NCBI GenBank assembly: GCA_032718475.1
Contig: JAUCBJ010008674.1
Coordinates: forward strand, 1 to 41,443
From: Nemertoderma westbladi
Taxonomy: Eukaryota > Xenacoelomorpha > Nemertodermatida > Nemertodermatidae
DNA length: 41,443 nucleotides
Reading direction: 5' to 3'
Shown piece after piece: positions 40,390 to 41,443 of the stretch. Below the pieces are notes generated by a model. The model did no database searches and was not told the DNA's origin. It was given only the letters and a program-made list of their open reading frames with translations. Position 1 is the stretch's first letter. The number at the start of each line of letters is the position of its first letter. The translations under genes and the position numbers were made by a program.

Positions 40390-41090
40390 TCATATTAACG
40401 TGCGTCATCCAGGAAGGATAAGATTGCATGCTGATCCACTCCCTGAGTGGCTGATTGTAGATTGAGGTCGAATGTTTCCACCTCAACTACTGGACAATAA
40501 TAGAGGGTGAATAGCACACAATCAGAACCACATTAGGAAACTTCTTAGCCAGTCTTTCAGAACATGACAAGAGCCCTTAGGATGATGCACTTGGTGATTT
40601 GGTCTATTTCTTTGAATCTGCATCTGCAATTATTGGATTCATCAATAGACCAATTCAACCATTTCCACTGACATCTGCTGAAGGGTGAGCATTGAACAAG
40701 GCAACCACACCTGCTCATGTCCTTCACCAAACGTCAGAACCTTGCCAATCTGCCCAGTCTGCATTCAGAGCTCTTTAATTCCCAAAGTTTATCTGCCAGT
40801 GCTATTAGGTTTAGTATCGTGACCTGTCTCATATACACCAATAGCTGGGTTGGTCAGTATGGAAAGAGAGAGTAGCCTCAAACTCAAGAAACCCTCACCT
40901 ATCACCCCCCCCCCCCCCCCCCCCCCTCTCTCCTTGTGGTTATCCAGGTGACAGGCAGCCATCGGAAGATAATTGGAACCTGTGATGCCATTTGTGCCGT
41001 GTTTTTCCACTGAAAAAGAGTAACTGAACATTAACTTTACATATAATACAGAGTGGGGGTTGAGCGTGTTCAGCTATCTGTTCAGCTCAA
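40390..41090 (-). pseudogene. LINE family C, second decayed endonuclease copy
   Basis: Aligns with 3905-4660: CATGCTGATCCACTCC, AGCACACAATCAGAACCAC, AAACTTCTTAGCCAGTCTT and GATTTGGTCTATTT occur in the same order. Many indels; no frame longer than about 80 codons. Contains a C22 tract. Confidence 0.72.
40905..40926. repeat. C22 homopolymer
   Basis: Twenty-two C's within the decayed LINE C copy. The corresponding place in the 3521-4739 copy (about 4442-4452) has only CCCTCTCCCCC, so the tract expanded after divergence. Confidence 0.9.
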
Positions 41091-41443
41091 ATAACATAAC
41101 CTCGCTTTCTATTTCCTGACCAGCCATTATTGGTAGACTATCATCTGCTTGTAGACGATTTGTAGACCACTGTCTATATACCACTGAGTATGGGTCCTTA
41201 TTCCAGGACCCAGGGGGTCCTAATTACAAGACCAAGTGATGCCCTTTGTAAGAGAGCCTATGTATGTCGCCACATGTGCGACCACATTTATGTATGCTGC
41301 TTGGAGGTAATATCCCAGAGGGTGATGGAGGCCGTGGAATTTCTCGCTACCTAAATGCAAGCCATATTTGCATTGCATTGTTGACCAGCTACTTACTTAT
41401 GAGATAAACAAACAAAATGTTCCAGAATATGGTGTATTTATAA
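41091..41443. other. Unique spacer to window end
   Basis: No gene. A hairpin TGGGTCCT, loop TATTCC, AGGACCCA lies at 41191-41212. Confidence 0.5.

Overview
This window is metazoan genomic DNA, AT-rich and with few genes. Recognisable content is nearly all transposable elements: endonuclease-encoding LINEs, a Pao/BEL LTR element (a group known from animals), two tRNA-derived SINE families, a restriction-like-endonuclease (RLE) non-LTR element and many small repeats. The mix suggests an invertebrate, but I cannot name the phylum. Bacterial categories such as operons, Shine-Dalgarno sites and CRISPR do not apply.

Layout. 1-3143: a satellite of 30/35-bp units interrupted by a 5'-truncated RLE-type non-LTR retrotransposon (505-2727), with a 14-bp target duplication, AATAAA signal and short poly(A). 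3521-4739: antisense apurinic-type endonuclease half of a LINE ('family C'; second decayed copy at 40390-41090). 5950-7700: mosaic of two related LINE families, 'A' on the minus strand and 'B' on the plus strand. 7701-15849: mostly unique AT-rich DNA with a hAT-like end, G26/C24 tracts, a perfect 42-bp inverted repeat, small hairpins, minisatellites and a SINE scrap. 15850-29735: a Jockey/CR1-like LINE ('family D') split by a complete 11.5-kb Pao/BEL element at 16302-27823, which has 1257-bp LTRs differing at 4 sites and a GAGCC target duplication. That element keeps one intact 1376-codon Gag-protease frame but has lost reverse transcriptase, most of RNase H and the integrase core through what look like two in-frame deletions. 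It also carries a second zinc-knuckle gene before the 3' LTR. 29815-30650: a LINE B 3' end and two SINE-B copies. 31500-35070: a family A LINE (minus strand) abutting a SINE tail to tail, and itself interrupted by a chimeric SINE/read-through insertion. 36762-37483: the best candidate host gene, a leucine-rich-repeat protein broken by a one-base shift in a G tract. 40000-40314: a weak Ser/Asn/Gln-rich exon candidate.

Relative order can be read from nesting: LINE D before the Pao/BEL element; LINE A before the SINE chimera; satellite before the RLE element. The Pao/BEL insertion is young. The most unusual items are the Gag-protease-only Pao/BEL element with its extra zinc-knuckle frame, the RLE element inside a satellite, and the template-switch-like SINE chimera. 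Positions and reading frames were worked out by eye; family names rest on remembered motifs, not on a database search.
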